From: Anaerolineales bacterium | GTDB lineage: Bacteria > Chloroflexota > Anaerolineae > Anaerolineales > UBA11858 | NCBI GenBank assembly: GCA_028278545.1 | Contig: JANQED010000033.1 | Location: 102,344 to 166,343, forward strand | Reading direction: 5' to 3' | Length of the DNA stretch: 64,000 bases | Shown: in pieces, positions 42,997 to 50,494 of the stretch | Layout: each line of letters opens with the position of its first letter | Numbering within the stretch: the first letter of the stretch is position 1 | The notes under the pieces: generated by a model | The model's database searches: none | What the model was told of the DNA's origin: nothing | What the model saw: only the letters and a program-made list of their open reading frames with translations | Position numbers and translations under genes: made by a program

Positions 42997-43875
42997 CTAT
43001 GTGTAGGTGACCTCGCCGTTCTGGACGCTCATTTTGCGGCGGCGATAAGCCCAGCACATATAGGATACCGAGACGAAATAGCTGGCGGGCAGGCGGTGCA
43101 GGTCCTTGATCTTGGTGCCCAAGACGGTGGTTTTGCCGCCGAAGCCCATCGGCCCGATGTCCAACTGATTGGCCTCATCGGTGAGGCGCTCTTCGAGGGC
43201 AGCCAGCTCGGGGTCTGCGCTGCGGTCATCGAGTTGGCGGAAGAGGGCTTCTTTGGAGGCCAGGAAGGATGAGCCGCGATCCCCCCCGATGGCTACACCC
43301 AAAGCACCGGGCGCACAGCCCTTGCCCTGGGCCTGGTAAACTGCGTCCAGGACAACTTTGCGCACACCCTCTAGGTCGCGCCCTGCCCCCAGACGATTAT
43401 CAGGTAGCTTGTATTGCGCCCCCACGTTCTCACAGCCGCCCCCCTTGAGCATCAATTCGATGACTAGGGGCTCGCCTTCATCGATCTCTTCGAAATGGAT
43501 CGCGGGATAGTGCTCGTCGCCGGTGTTGTCGCCGGTGTTGGCCCCGCTGATGGCGTTCACAGAATTGGGGCGCAAGTACGCCCTTTGTGTGGCTTGCACC
43601 ACCCCGGCCTGGATCTGCTTCCTGAGTTTGCGCGTGCTCCATCCCTCGGGGTAGTGGACGTAAAAGATGGGCGTGCCGGTGTCCTGGCAGATCGGGGTTG
43701 AGTTCTCACGGGCCATTTCGACGTTCTTGAGGATCGTGTCCAGAGCGCCCTCGGCGGCAGAGCCGTTCTCTTCCTCATCTTTGGCGGCGCGCAGCCTCTT
43801 TTCGATATCCGGGGGCAGGCTGGTTGATGTGAAACGGACCAGTTCGAGGATTTCTTGGGTGAGATCAGGTTGCAT
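42997..43875 (-). CDS. Class I fumarase / tartrate dehydratase alpha subunit
   Basis: The N-terminal (alpha) chain of iron-sulfur hydro-lyases that interconvert fumarate and malate. The 292 residues show the three cluster Cys: PICQDTGTPIF, KGGGCENVG and GKGCAPGALGVAIGGDRG. The ATG at 43873-43875 follows GGAGG; the longer frame start is not needed. In two-chain enzymes the beta gene normally follows at once, but the next gene on this strand is the SEDS-PBP fusion 100 bases away, and no beta chain is in the window. Fumarase is the likelier identity; tartrate dehydratase cannot be excluded. Confidence 0.88.
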   Translation of the reverse strand: MQPDLTQEILELVRFTSTSLPPDIEKRLRAAKDEEENGSAAEGALDTILKNVEMARENSTPICQDTGTPIFYVHYPEGWSTRKLRKQIQAGVVQATQRAYLRPNSVNAISGANTGDNTGDEHYPAIHFEEIDEGEPLVIELMLKGGGCENVGAQYKLPDNRLGAGRDLEGVRKVVLDAVYQAQGKGCAPGALGVAIGGDRGSSFLASKEALFRQLDDRSADPELAALEERLTDEANQLDIGPMGFGGKTTVLGTKIKDLHRLPASYFVSVSYMCWAYRRRKMSVQNGEVTYT

Positions 43876-44005
43876 TTGGGCCTCCGGTGGGTGATGCTCA
43901 GTGAACAGCAACCCAATTTTCGTTAGTGGTCGCTGATTTTGGGTTGCTACACGTTGTTTCCTGTTGGCTACTATATCTTACCCCAAATTCTCTCAAAATT
44001 CCCTA

Positions 44006-44044
44006 TTGACAAAAAACCAATTATGATATATAAAAGTTTATATA
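44006..44044 (+). promoter_or_regulatory. Second padR promoter with operator palindrome O1
   Basis: TTGACA (44006-44011), 17 bases, TATAAA (44029-44034). The -10 is within TATATAAA-AG-TTTATATA (44027-44044), a perfect 8+2+8 palindrome. A 7/8-matching copy lies before the next gene (44634-44651). Confidence 0.85.
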
Positions 44045-44057
44045 AAGGAAATTACTT

Positions 44058-44609
44058 ATGCTTAAATATGCCCTGCTCGGTTTTCTCAATTATCTCTCAG
44101 CCTCTGGTTATGATTTGAAGCAACTCATGGATGTCTCCACGTCCAATTTCTGGCACGCCAAACAAAGCCAGATCTACACCACCCTCAAAAAGCTGGAAGG
44201 TGAGGGGATGGTCGTCTCGCATGTTGAACCCCAGGAAAGCCGCCCCAACCGACGCGTTTATCAGATCACCGAAGCAGGACAGGCGCATTTGAGGGAATGG
44301 CTGGATCAGCCGTTGATGGTCATCGAACCGCGCAAAGAGACCCTGCTGCTCAAACTCTTCTTCTCCGCCCAACTGGACCCACAAGCCATATTGACCCAAT
44401 TGCGGTTGCAGCGTAATTTGCACCAAGCCGACCTGGAGAAATATCAGACTGCTACTAGAGATGTGATCAGCCAATTTGCTGCCAGCACCGACATGGCTGA
44501 TGACGCCCAGTTATGGGAGGCGGCGCGTCGTTTCGGCGAGTTGTATGAAGAGATGTTCATTCGCTGGCTGGACGAAACGATTGCACTTGTAGAGGGCTGG
44601 GAAGCCTAG
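44058..44609 (+). CDS. PadR family regulator with C-terminal Vir_act_alpha_C domain
   Basis: A 183-residue two-domain PadR protein. The winged helix reads YALLGFLNYLSASGYDLKQLM, KQSQIYTTLKKLEGEGMVVS and RRVYQITEAGQAHLREWL; the C-terminal helical domain (from about 95) gives the dimer. It is the first gene of a unit with the SCP2 genes, and both its own promoter and the following gap carry the same palindrome, so it probably represses itself and the SCP2 genes until a ligand binds. AAGGAAA precedes the ATG. Confidence 0.93.
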   Translation: MLKYALLGFLNYLSASGYDLKQLMDVSTSNFWHAKQSQIYTTLKKLEGEGMVVSHVEPQESRPNRRVYQITEAGQAHLREWLDQPLMVIEPRKETLLLKLFFSAQLDPQAILTQLRLQRNLHQADLEKYQTATRDVISQFAASTDMADDAQLWEAARRFGELYEEMFIRWLDETIALVEGWEA

Positions 44610-44633
44610 CTCTGCTCTCTTTTTTTGTCTCTT

Positions 44634-44651
44634 AATATAAACAATTATATA
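44634..44651 (+). promoter_or_regulatory. Operator O2 in front of the SCP2 operon
   Basis: AATATAAA-CA-ATTATATA matches O1 (TATATAAA-AG-TTTATATA) at 7 of 8 positions in each arm with the same 2-base centre. It lies 26 bases before the first SCP2 gene. Confidence 0.7.
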
Positions 44652-44677
44652 TAACTAATAACCAGAAGGAGCATAAC

Positions 44678-45064
44678 ATGTCGAACCAAAACACGGATTT
44701 AGGCCCCAAAAACATCCTTCAAGCCATCGAGGGGATGACCCTCAGCCTCAACCCTGATGAGGCCAAAGACCTCAGCGCCACCATTCAGTTCCATGTCTCT
44801 GATGAAGGCGGTGGAGATTATTACCTCCGCATCGCCGACGGGGAATGTGATTTCTCGGTTGGTGTGGCCGCTGAACCAACCCTGACGATCACCACCCCTG
44901 CCGAAGTCTGGCTGAAGATCTCCCGTAAGGAGTTGAACGGCGCGATGGCGCTGATGACGGGCAAATACAAGGCCGGGGGGCAAATGAGTTTGCTGCTGAA
45001 GATGGATAATCTCTTTTCTCGCCAGCCCACGGAAGCAGAGCTGGCTGAAAAGGGCTGGCTTTAG
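44678..45064 (+). CDS. Stand-alone SCP2 sterol-carrier-like protein
   Basis: A 128-residue single SCP2 domain: AIEGMTLSLNPDEAKDLSAT, IADGECDFSVGVAAEPTLTI, then WLKISRKELNGAMALMTGKY and LLLKMDNLF at the end. SCP2 domains enclose a hydrophobic tunnel that binds fatty acyl chains, sterols or CoA esters. AAGGAG sits 8 bases before the ATG. It is clearly a paralogue of the four other SCP2 domains coded within the next 2.6 kb. Confidence 0.9.
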   Translation: MSNQNTDLGPKNILQAIEGMTLSLNPDEAKDLSATIQFHVSDEGGGDYYLRIADGECDFSVGVAAEPTLTITTPAEVWLKISRKELNGAMALMTGKYKAGGQMSLLLKMDNLFSRQPTEAELAEKGWL

Positions 45065-45116
45065 CACTGTTGCCTGGTATCAGTGATTGATCTGAAATGA
45101 ATATGGAGGTCTCCCC

Positions 45117-47051
45117 ATGAAAGTTCTTGCCCTCAACGGCTCTCCCCGGATGAAAGCCAGCAGCACCTATCACATGCTCACCCCCTTGCTCGAAGGAATG
45201 GGAGCGGCTGGTGCAGAGACCGAGTTGATCCACATCCGCAAGCTCGATCTTGAGGTTTGTATCGGTTGTTACACCTGTTGGGTGCGTACGCCCGGCGAGT
45301 GCATCCACAAAGATAAGGACAGCATGGTCGCCGCCCTGGAGAGCTACAATACCGCCGATCTGGTTGTCTTCGGCACACCGCTTTATCACTTCAGCATGAG
45401 CGGCATTATGAAAACCTTCATCGACCGCACGCTGCCGCGCATTGAACCCTGGCTGATCACCCATCCCGACATCCCAGGTGTGACCTTTCACCCGGAACGT
45501 TTTCACAAGCCGAACAAGATGATGCTGGTCTCCCCCTGCGGCTTCCCTGAATTCGAGCACTTCGAGTCTTTGGTGGCGACCTTCCGTCACATGGCCCGCA
45601 TGGAACGCCTTGAATATATTGGTGAAATCCTGCGCCCGGGAGCCGAAGCCCTCAGTCGCCGCTCGCTGCAAGGGTTGTTCACCTCCTATTATGATCTAAT
45701 CCGCATGGCTGGTGAGCAGATCGTTCAGGAGGGAGGCATCTCCGATGAGTTGCAGGCCGAGCTGCGGAAGGACTTATTCCCCGGCGGCAAACAGGCCTTT
45801 TATGATATGGCCGGCGCCTACTGGGAGCAGCAGATGGATCGGTTCAAGGTTCCTGAAGAGAAGCGGCGCACCGTCCCCATCCTGGCTACCGATCTAGATA
45901 GTATTCCTTATGTTCCTGGAGGAGGCGGATCGACCGCAGGCGTGGTTCAGATCGAGGGGCGTTATTATGTCCCCAATGAGTACATGCTCAATTACTTGGC
46001 CGGGATGTACAACCCCAAGGCCATCCCCGATCTGCGAGCCACAATTCAGTTCACCATCACCCGGCCCAAGGAGGTAGACTTCGATCCCGGCCCTGTTGAC
46101 TGGTACATGCATATCGACGACGTGAAATGTGAACTCCACCAGGGGCGTACTGCGCTGCCCACGCTGGCTATCACCACCCCGCACGAGGTCTGGCAGGATA
46201 TCGGCATGGGCTTGTTGGACGCCGAGGCCGCCTTTACCGATGGTAAATTCGATGCCAACGGCTCGATGACCCTGTTGGAGCAGTTCCCACAGATTTTCGA
46301 ATATCCCCAACCGGGCGAGGGCGGGCGCGTGAACCCTGAGTTGGACATGATCATGATGGGCATGCCCATGGTTTTCAGCCCGAAAGCAGCCGGCGATCTC
46401 GATGCCACCATTCAATTTGTGCTCGGCGGGGAGGGCGGCGGCATGTACCACCTGCGCATCCGCGATGGTGAATGCACTTCCCACCGCGGGCCGGTTGTCG
46501 ACGCTGACCTGACCATCAACGCCCCCGCCGAAACCTGGCTGGCGATCTCCAAGGGAGAGGTTGACGGCCAGCAAGCCTTTATGGAGGGGAAATACCGCAC
46601 CACTGGCGATATGAACGTGATGATGAAGATGAGCGATCTTTTCGATGCATCGGCTGCTCCCCAATCGTCGGTCTCCGGCACCCAGCCCCCGGAAACGCAG
46701 GAGGAAACACCTATGGTTGACTTGACCACTCTCAATTGCCGCGAGACGATTGCCGGGATGCCGACGGTCTTCGACGCCGGGGCTGCCGGTGACCTGATCG
46801 CCGATATCCAGTTCGATGTGAGCGGCGAGGAACCCGGAAGCTACTACTTGCAAATCGAAAAGGGTACCTGCACCTTCCATGAGGGTGAGTCCCCCTCCCC
46901 CAAGCTGACCATCCACTCCCCCTCTGAGGTCTGGCTGGCGGTCAGCCGCGGTGAAATGGATGGACAGGCCGCCTTCATGCAGCAGAAGTACACCGTGGAG
47001 GGCGATTTCAACCTGATGCTGAAGCTGAATGATTTGTTTGGGGCTGGGTGA
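45117..47051 (+). CDS. Iron-sulfur flavoprotein fused to three SCP2 domains
   Basis: A 644-residue protein. Residues 1-180 are an NADPH-dependent FMN reductase/flavodoxin-like fold (MKVLALNGSPRMKASSTYHM) with the compact cluster motif Cys48-x2-Cys51-x2-Cys54-x7-Cys62 of iron-sulfur flavoproteins, then GTPLYHFSMSGIMKTFIDRT. Residues about 275-395, 415-520 and 540-644 are three SCP2 domains; the first is more divergent, the second and third (YHLRIRDGECTS, YYLQIEKGTCTFHE) are very like the neighbouring single-domain protein. A redox centre tied to three lipid-binding pockets suggests work on a hydrophobic substrate. I know of no described enzyme with this layout. Confidence 0.88.
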   Translation: MKVLALNGSPRMKASSTYHMLTPLLEGMGAAGAETELIHIRKLDLEVCIGCYTCWVRTPGECIHKDKDSMVAALESYNTADLVVFGTPLYHFSMSGIMKTFIDRTLPRIEPWLITHPDIPGVTFHPERFHKPNKMMLVSPCGFPEFEHFESLVATFRHMARMERLEYIGEILRPGAEALSRRSLQGLFTSYYDLIRMAGEQIVQEGGISDELQAELRKDLFPGGKQAFYDMAGAYWEQQMDRFKVPEEKRRTVPILATDLDSIPYVPGGGGSTAGVVQIEGRYYVPNEYMLNYLAGMYNPKAIPDLRATIQFTITRPKEVDFDPGPVDWYMHIDDVKCELHQGRTALPTLAITTPHEVWQDIGMGLLDAEAAFTDGKFDANGSMTLLEQFPQIFEYPQPGEGGRVNPELDMIMMGMPMVFSPKAAGDLDATIQFVLGGEGGGMYHLRIRDGECTSHRGPVVDADLTINAPAETWLAISKGEVDGQQAFMEGKYRTTGDMNVMMKMSDLFDASAAPQSSVSGTQPPETQEETPMVDLTTLNCRETIAGMPTVFDAGAAGDLIADIQFDVSGEEPGSYYLQIEKGTCTFHEGESPSPKLTIHSPSEVWLAVSRGEMDGQAAFMQQKYTVEGDFNLMLKLNDLFGAG

Positions 47052-47061
47052 GGTTTTGACT

Positions 47062-48150
47062 ATGGGAATCCCCAGTGATCTCACTTTACGCCAGACCCTG
47101 GAAGGCATGACCCTCACCTTCAACGCTGAAGCCGCGGCTGGCCTCCGTGCAGTCATCCAATTCGATGTGACCCCTGCGAGTACCCTTGAGGGTGAGGCAG
47201 GAGAGGATTCCGACGTTTATCACCTGTCCATTGCGGATGGCGAATGTCTCTTTCACATCGGCCCCGCCGAAACGCCGACGCTGACCATCACCACGCCGGA
47301 AGATGTGTGGCTGAAGATCAGCCGCGGGGAACTCTCCGGGCAGGATGCGCTGATGCAGGGGTTGTACGACGCCAGCGGCGATCTTAGCCTGATGCTTAAA
47401 ATGGATAACCTGTTCAAGAGCGCTGACGAGGTTTCGTTCGAAGCACCCTCTGACCATCGCCCCGCCGGGCCAATCCCCTTGCCGGGAATGGCCTGGATGA
47501 CGGTTGCGTTCATCCCCTGGATGATCCATTGGATCACTTTCGATATCCCCGGCGTGGGCTACTGGATCAGCGTTGGATTGCCTCTGCTGCTTGCAGCGTT
47601 GATTGTCGGTTACCGCTTGGTCTTCGACCGCCCGACCTGGATGGAATGGGGCGGGTTGGGGTTCTTTTCAATGGCAGCCGCGCTGACGCTGACCGGAACC
47701 GAGGGACTCACCCAGGGTTATGCCCGTTGGGGTTCGATCCTCAGCAGTGTGGTGATGGGGGGACTGTGGTTGAGCAGTTTGCTGTTTGCGAAGATGCCGC
47801 TCTCGGCGGAGTATTCAAAATGGGGCTTCGTCAGAGCTTTGTGGCGAAACAGCATGTTCATCTACCCCAATGCCGTCATCAGCTTGATGTGGGGCTGGCA
47901 GTTCATCGCTGCGGCGTTCTTTGGGATCGCCGCGATCCTGCTCCCGGAGCACAGGCTGATCTTCACGCTCGCCCGCTACCTGCTGCTCGTGCCTGCATTC
48001 ATCTTCACATCGGCTTACCAGAAACGCGCCCCGATTGCCAATCCCCGATTTAGCGATGCCCAACTTCGCTTCTGGGCTGGGCTGGGGTTATTCGCGGTTT
48101 TTGGGCTACTGCTGACCGCGGCGATGCCCGGTGTAATACCCCCTTTTTAG
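47062..48150 (+). CDS. SCP2 domain fused to a multi-helix membrane protein
   Basis: A 362-residue protein: an SCP2 domain at about 5-125 (TLEGMTLTFNAEAAAGLRAV, LSIADGECLFHIGPAE, LLLMKMDNLF-type end), then about seven membrane helices. It starts 10 bases after the previous gene. The stop after PGVIPPF follows the run CCCCC-TTTTT; in another frame coding potential continues with two more helices to 48302, so the present C-terminus may be an artefact of a 1-base indel. It would anchor the lipid-binding operon in the membrane. No recognised transporter family. Confidence 0.82.
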   Translation: MGIPSDLTLRQTLEGMTLTFNAEAAAGLRAVIQFDVTPASTLEGEAGEDSDVYHLSIADGECLFHIGPAETPTLTITTPEDVWLKISRGELSGQDALMQGLYDASGDLSLMLKMDNLFKSADEVSFEAPSDHRPAGPIPLPGMAWMTVAFIPWMIHWITFDIPGVGYWISVGLPLLLAALIVGYRLVFDRPTWMEWGGLGFFSMAAALTLTGTEGLTQGYARWGSILSSVVMGGLWLSSLLFAKMPLSAEYSKWGFVRALWRNSMFIYPNAVISLMWGWQFIAAAFFGIAAILLPEHRLIFTLARYLLLVPAFIFTSAYQKRAPIANPRFSDAQLRFWAGLGLFAVFGLLLTAAMPGVIPPF

Positions 48151-48302
48151 GATGGATCGCGCTGGTGCCGCTCTTGATGGTGGTCACGATATCGCCCCCC
48201 AAACAGCATTACGCTCTCGCGCTGCCGTTTGGCGTGTTCCTGTCCATTGGGTGCATAACTGGTATCCAAACATTTTCCCGCCAGCCTTGGGTTCTTCTTT
48301 AA
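48150..48302 (+). pseudogene. Out-of-frame continuation of the SCP2-membrane gene
   Basis: From 48150 a frame reads GWIALVPLLMVVTISPPKQH and YALALPFGVFLSIGCITGIQ, two hydrophobic segments, ending at a TAA (48300-48302). It follows the previous stop at once, in a different frame, after adjoining C and T runs (48139-48148). Confidence 0.5.
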
Positions 48303-48321
48303 TCCTGGCCGTGGGGACGTT

Positions 48322-49338
48322 TTACGCCGCTGTGCTGCGTTCGTGGGTCTGGCTGGGATGTTCCACTACAACGACGATTTTTCCCTGAGCATGTCCCTCT
48401 CCAAGATATCGAAGAGCATCCGCTGCGTCACTCAAGGGGTAATGCCGGTCAATGACTGGCTTGACTTTGCCAGACGCGAGAAGTTCTTTCATAAACGCTA
48501 AATCTTTTTGATTGATATTTGCTAGAAAAGAACCGATTTTCTTGTTTTCGGTTTTTAAAATCCACCACCCCTGGAGCATACCTACAAGGAGCTGGATGAT
48601 TGAAGTGCCGCCACCGCCAGCCAAAACGCAAATGCCATTTGGTTTCAGCGCTTGCTTGAATTTAGACATTGAGAGATTGCCATTCGCAACGAAAATCAGA
48701 TCGTAAAGTTTTCCATCTTTCAGAAAGTCTTCACGGGTATAGTCAATCACATGGTCAGCGCCGATTGAGTGTGCGATGTCCACATTCCTGGTACTACACA
48801 CAGCCGTCACTTCTGTTCCAAATGATTTGGCAATCTGAATAGCAAATGTGCCGACACCCCCGGAGGCACCATAAATCAAAACATCGTTGCCTGATTGGAT
48901 TTGGCCTTCGTCACGAAGCCCCTGAAGAGCAGTCAGTGCTGCCATTGATGCAGTGGATGCTTCCTCAAAGGAAACATTAGGTGGTATCAATGCCAGAGAC
49001 TTTTCATTAGCACAAACATATTCAGCAAAGCCGCCGCTTCCGCCCTTTGCAGCCCCGAATACTTGATCGCCTAGATGAAATCGGGTGACGTTTTTACCAA
49101 TAGCAACAACTTTTCCGGCGATGTCGGCTCCGAGGGTGTTCTTTTTTGGTCTGAGCAACCCGCCTCCCATCAAACGGATTAGGAATACATCTGCTGTCAG
49201 GAAGTGCCAATCATACGCATTGGCAGAAGCCGCATGAACTTCTACTAAAACCTCATCGTCGAGGGGAGTAGGTTTCTCTACATCCTTGAATTCAAGCACA
49301 TCTGGCGATCCATACTTTGTGTACACAATTGCTTTCAC
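48322..49338 (-). CDS. NAD(P)-dependent zinc-independent alcohol dehydrogenase / quinone reductase (MDR)
   Basis: A 338-residue medium-chain reductase. KYGSPDVLEFKDVEKPTPLD is the MDR N-terminus, GADIAGKVVAIGKNVTRFHLGDQVFG the substrate-domain core, and VLIYGASGGVGTFAIQIAKSFG the NAD(P) site. The catalytic zinc Cys of alcohol dehydrogenases is absent (NTLGADIAG), as in quinone oxidoreductases. The DNA is visibly AT-richer than its surroundings, suggesting later acquisition; a regulator remnant lies directly upstream. It ends convergently with the SCP2 operon, 19 bases from the end of the frame continuation. Confidence 0.9.
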   Translation of the reverse strand: MKAIVYTKYGSPDVLEFKDVEKPTPLDDEVLVEVHAASANAYDWHFLTADVFLIRLMGGGLLRPKKNTLGADIAGKVVAIGKNVTRFHLGDQVFGAAKGGSGGFAEYVCANEKSLALIPPNVSFEEASTASMAALTALQGLRDEGQIQSGNDVLIYGASGGVGTFAIQIAKSFGTEVTAVCSTRNVDIAHSIGADHVIDYTREDFLKDGKLYDLIFVANGNLSMSKFKQALKPNGICVLAGGGGTSIIQLLVGMLQGWWILKTENKKIGSFLANINQKDLAFMKELLASGKVKPVIDRHYPLSDAADALRYLGEGHAQGKIVVVVEHPSQTHERSTAA

Positions 49339-49444
49339 AGGCTACCTCCAATCCCGTGGGGTGTAAAAATTATATCCGGAAAAAATAGGTGAAAACATTC
49401 TACTTTCACTAAGTACCAAGTTTACCGGCAAATCACCACTTAAT

Positions 49445-49710
49445 CTACGGCAATCCCAACTCAGCGGCGCGGGCAACAGCCTCGATGCGTCAATGTCCCC
49501 GCAATTTCCAAAGATTTTCCGGTTATGCCCTTTAACGGTGTCTAGGGCAAGGAAAAGCCGCTCACCTGGCTCAAAATTTGAAAGTCCTTGGCAGATCAAT
49601 TGTAGCACTTCTAACTCGCGTTTGCTCAATGGCTTGATAAGGGGCTGCGAAGAGAGAAGATTCACCTTTCTGCTTGTTTTCGGAGTTGATATAGGGTTAA
49701 CAGCGTGCAT
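49445..49710 (-). pseudogene. Remnant of a LuxR/MalT-type regulator (C-terminal HTH)
   Basis: The minus strand codes for PLSKRELEVLQLICQGLSN and LFLALDTVKGHNRKIFG, a clear GerE/LuxR helix-turn-helix, but the preceding 700-plus residues usual for such regulators are missing. After KIFG the frame breaks: a shifted frame reads EAVARAAELGLP and meets a TAG at 49445-49447, which is the normal end of these proteins. It is therefore a truncated, frameshifted relic between the MDR gene and a membrane protein gene, whose end it overlaps. Confidence 0.75.
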
Positions 49711-50381
49711 ATACAGATGAGCGTAAATGCTATTGTGCTGGTGAAAAGGCTGGTTTGGCCCTCGCTGCCGGTCACCTCTTGGTGGGCAACCGGCTCGATC
49801 TCTTTTGCACAGGTTTCGGGGTTGAAGTTTTCGTTCAAGGCGTATGAGATCGTAAACTGGACGGTGAAGATCTGCTCGTCATGCACCAGGTGAAATTCGC
49901 CCCTCTGAGCGATGGGCAGATAAACCAACCCCGGACGACTGAAATCCAAGATGTTGCGATCCTCGATGTAGGACACGAGTCTGGGCAGGTTTTGGGTGTC
50001 TAGGCGTAACGCTGCCTCACTGGTAACCACGTAGGCAGCCAGAGCAGGCACCTGATCGATCGACAAGATTTCGTCTGAGGTGCTCTCCTCGGCCAGCCCA
50101 TCCTGAGTTATGGAGGGTTGCTCTGTAACCAAGACGGCTGCGCGCGCCTCATGGGGCAACACGTACAGCGGCGTTTGAGCGTTGTTGTGGATGAGCAGGT
50201 ATCCTTTGGCTGAATCCCTCGGGGAAAGTTTGATGTCTATCTCTTCGGGCAGCAGCATACCCCCGATGCTGTAAACCTCGGCGAACCAGTAATCTGGCTG
50301 CGGCTCACAGGCTTTGGTTTGATGAGGGAGTGATAGTATCCCCCCGATCAGCACCATGAAAGTCGCAGTACGCTGTATCAT
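49662..50381 (-). CDS. Membrane-anchored extracytoplasmic protein, hypothetical
   Basis: A 239-residue protein with a signal peptide (cleavage near HQTKA), a beta-rich outer domain (GYLLIHNNAQTPLYVLPHEA, and LVYLPIAQRGEFHLVHDEQI), and one C-terminal membrane helix (TIAFTLICICTLLTLYQL) with a basic tail. No family recognised. Its 3' end overlaps the regulator remnant. It is divergent from mutS2 by 113 bases. Confidence 0.72.
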   Translation of the reverse strand: MIQRTATFMVLIGGILSLPHQTKACEPQPDYWFAEVYSIGGMLLPEEIDIKLSPRDSAKGYLLIHNNAQTPLYVLPHEARAAVLVTEQPSITQDGLAEESTSDEILSIDQVPALAAYVVTSEAALRLDTQNLPRLVSYIEDRNILDFSRPGLVYLPIAQRGEFHLVHDEQIFTVQFTISYALNENFNPETCAKEIEPVAHQEVTGSEGQTSLFTSTIAFTLICICTLLTLYQLRKQAER

Positions 50382-50494
50382 GGTTGATATTTTATCGCGC
50401 CTCTGACCTCAGCAGGGGCACACCTGAAAGAAAGTGCACCCCGCCTGACGCGCCGTTTGGCGATATGGTAAACTCCTCTCGGTATTTACGCATC

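Noticed and set aside
43876-43911. Longer start for the fumarase alpha subunit
   Set aside because: GGAGG lies directly before the later ATG (43873-43875), and the additional residues are not typical of the family.
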